Assembly (NCBI GenBank): GCA_029983625.1
Contig: JASBZF010000080.1
Coordinates: forward strand, 1-6,922
Direction of reading: 5' to 3'
DNA from: Pauljensenia sp.
GTDB taxonomy: Bacteria; Actinomycetota; Actinomycetes; Actinomycetales; Actinomycetaceae
Length of the DNA: 6,922 nucleotides
Shown here piece after piece: positions 6,445 through 6,922 of this stretch (positions are counted from its first letter, which is position 1; each line of letters opens with the position of its first letter). The notes under the pieces are model-generated. The model was not told the origin of the DNA, did no database searches, and was given only the letters and a program-made list of their open reading frames with translations. The position numbers and the translations under genes are program-made.

Positions 6445-6922
6445 CACTGCACCTTCGTTTCTCCCGACTGTGTGTCGGTGTGTGTGCGTGAAGCGGACTG
6501 TGTTCCCGATTCGGGTTTCTCAGGTGATAAAACCCAGGGTTTTGAAAGGCGAAGCTGGTCAATATAAGCGTCGATTTCGGCGCGCGAGGAACGAATAACA
6601 GGATCTTTGAGGCGCTGACGGTCCACATCTTTTAAGTCAGAAAGGGCAATGTCGGTGACTTCCACCGCATGTGAGAACTGCCAGGGGCCTAAAGATTGCG
6701 GAATACCTTGGTGGATGACGACGTAGCCGTCCTGACCGATTGCGAAGTACTGCATCTGGGTCCATGTCCAGGCGAGCCACCCTCCGCCGATGACGAGGGC
6801 GGTCACGAGGAACGTGAGAAGAGGAGCAAGGAAACGATGTGTCTTCGCGGCACACTCATCGTCGCTGTCCTCCTCTGCCTTGAATGTGCCGTGACTGTGG
6901 AGGGCGGGGGGGCGGGGGGCGG
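6444..6922 (-). CDS. pstP: PstP-type PP2C Ser/Thr protein phosphatase, C-terminal part (5' end cut by window edge)
   Basis: The reading frame is open from the window edge to a TGA at 6446-6444, giving 158 visible residues. The order is a short Pro/Ala/Arg-rich stretch, an acidic patch (AEEDSDDE), one membrane helix at about fragment residues 29-52 (LAPLLTFLVTALVIGGGW), and an extracellular part of about 105 residues. That part starts TQMQYFAIGQDGYVVIHQGI, which resembles the segment after the membrane helix in mycobacterial PstP (a QYY...G.V.I..G pattern). A GTG at 6806 could look like a start, but it lies inside the membrane helix and the frame continues upstream, so this is the end of a longer protein. 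The PP2C catalytic domain, with its metal-binding aspartates, would lie outside the window, so catalysis cannot be confirmed here. In this operon family PstP dephosphorylates PknA, PknB and their substrates. Identity rests on the membrane/tail pattern plus position directly before rodA. The tail ends in a Ser/Thr/Gln-rich segment of low complexity. Confidence 0.85.
   Translation of the reverse strand, partial: APRPPALHSHGTFKAEEDSDDECAAKTHRFLAPLLTFLVTALVIGGGWLAWTWTQMQYFAIGQDGYVVIHQGIPQSLGPWQFSHAVEVTDIALSDLKDVDRQRLKDPVIRSSRAEIDAYIDQLRLSKPWVLSPEKPESGTQSASRTHTDTQSGETKVQ
6452..6456 (-). promoter_or_regulatory. Probable ribosome binding site for rodA
   Basis: Minus-strand GAAGG lies 7 nt before the ATG at 6444 and 4 nt before the GTG at 6447. 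The spacing favours the ATG as the rodA start. The match is only moderate, and the stop codon of pstP lies between the two candidate starts, so coupled translation is likely whichever is used. Confidence 0.5.
6901..6922. other. G-rich low-complexity tract at the window edge
   Basis: The plus strand holds G runs of 3, 7, 6 and 2 separated by single C bases. Read on the minus strand it codes for a Pro/Ala/Arg-rich piece of the PstP linker, a composition normal for the region between the phosphatase domain and the membrane helix. Long homopolymer runs next to an edge are also a place where sequencing or assembly errors gather, so run lengths, and with them the frame farther upstream, should be treated with caution. 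Confidence 0.55.

Noticed and set aside
6444..6806. A separate 120-residue membrane protein starting at GTG 6806
   Set aside because: The frame is open up to the window edge and the GTG falls in the middle of the membrane helix, so this is the end of PstP.
1..6922. tRNA, rRNA, riboswitch, CRISPR array, insertion sequence or attachment site
   Set aside because: Nothing of this kind is visible; coding sequence covers all but the first 24 bases, and the gene order matches the conserved operon without interruption.

Overview
This window is an ordinary, well-preserved piece of the actinobacterial cell-growth and signalling operon, all on the minus strand. In transcription order (right to left) it holds: the C-terminal end of a PstP-type phosphatase (cut by the right edge), a SEDS glycosyltransferase of the RodA/FtsW family, a class B penicillin-binding protein (PbpA), a PknA-type Ser/Thr kinase, and a PknB-type Ser/Thr kinase with four PASTA repeats. 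This is the order known from Mycobacterium and most other Actinomycetota (pstP-rodA-pbpA-pknA-pknB). The fhaA/fhaB genes that usually precede pstP would lie beyond the right edge.

Organism: the gene order and the close match of each protein to the mycobacterial plan place the DNA in the Actinomycetota. The GC content looks moderately high by eye, and the proteins are clearly not mycobacterial in detail. I would guess the Actinomycetaceae or a related group, but the sequence alone does not settle the genus.

Layout: 6922-6444, PstP tail (cytoplasmic linker, one membrane helix, extracellular C-terminus). 6444-5050, rodA. 5053-3599, pbpA. 3602-2001, pknA. 2028-25, pknB. Positions 1-24 are the only bases outside a gene. 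Stop and start codons overlap at three junctions (about 1 or 4 nt at pstP/rodA, 4 nt at rodA/pbpA and at pbpA/pknA). pknB starts 28 nt inside pknA and has its own strong Shine-Dalgarno sequence. No gap is large enough for an internal promoter region, RNA gene or mobile element, and no gene on the plus strand is credible.

How it fits together: RodA polymerises glycan strands from lipid II and PbpA cross-links them. PknB senses muropeptides or lipid II through its extracellular PASTA repeats, and PknA and PknB phosphorylate division, wall-synthesis and FHA-domain proteins. PstP reverses the phosphorylation. Points worth a second look are small: a PknA activation loop that keeps one of the two usual threonines, a long basic linker and very short outer tail in PknA, two lone cysteines beside the PbpA active site, a small hairpin before rodA, and a very G-rich tract at the right edge. 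I found no sign of a previously undescribed system.
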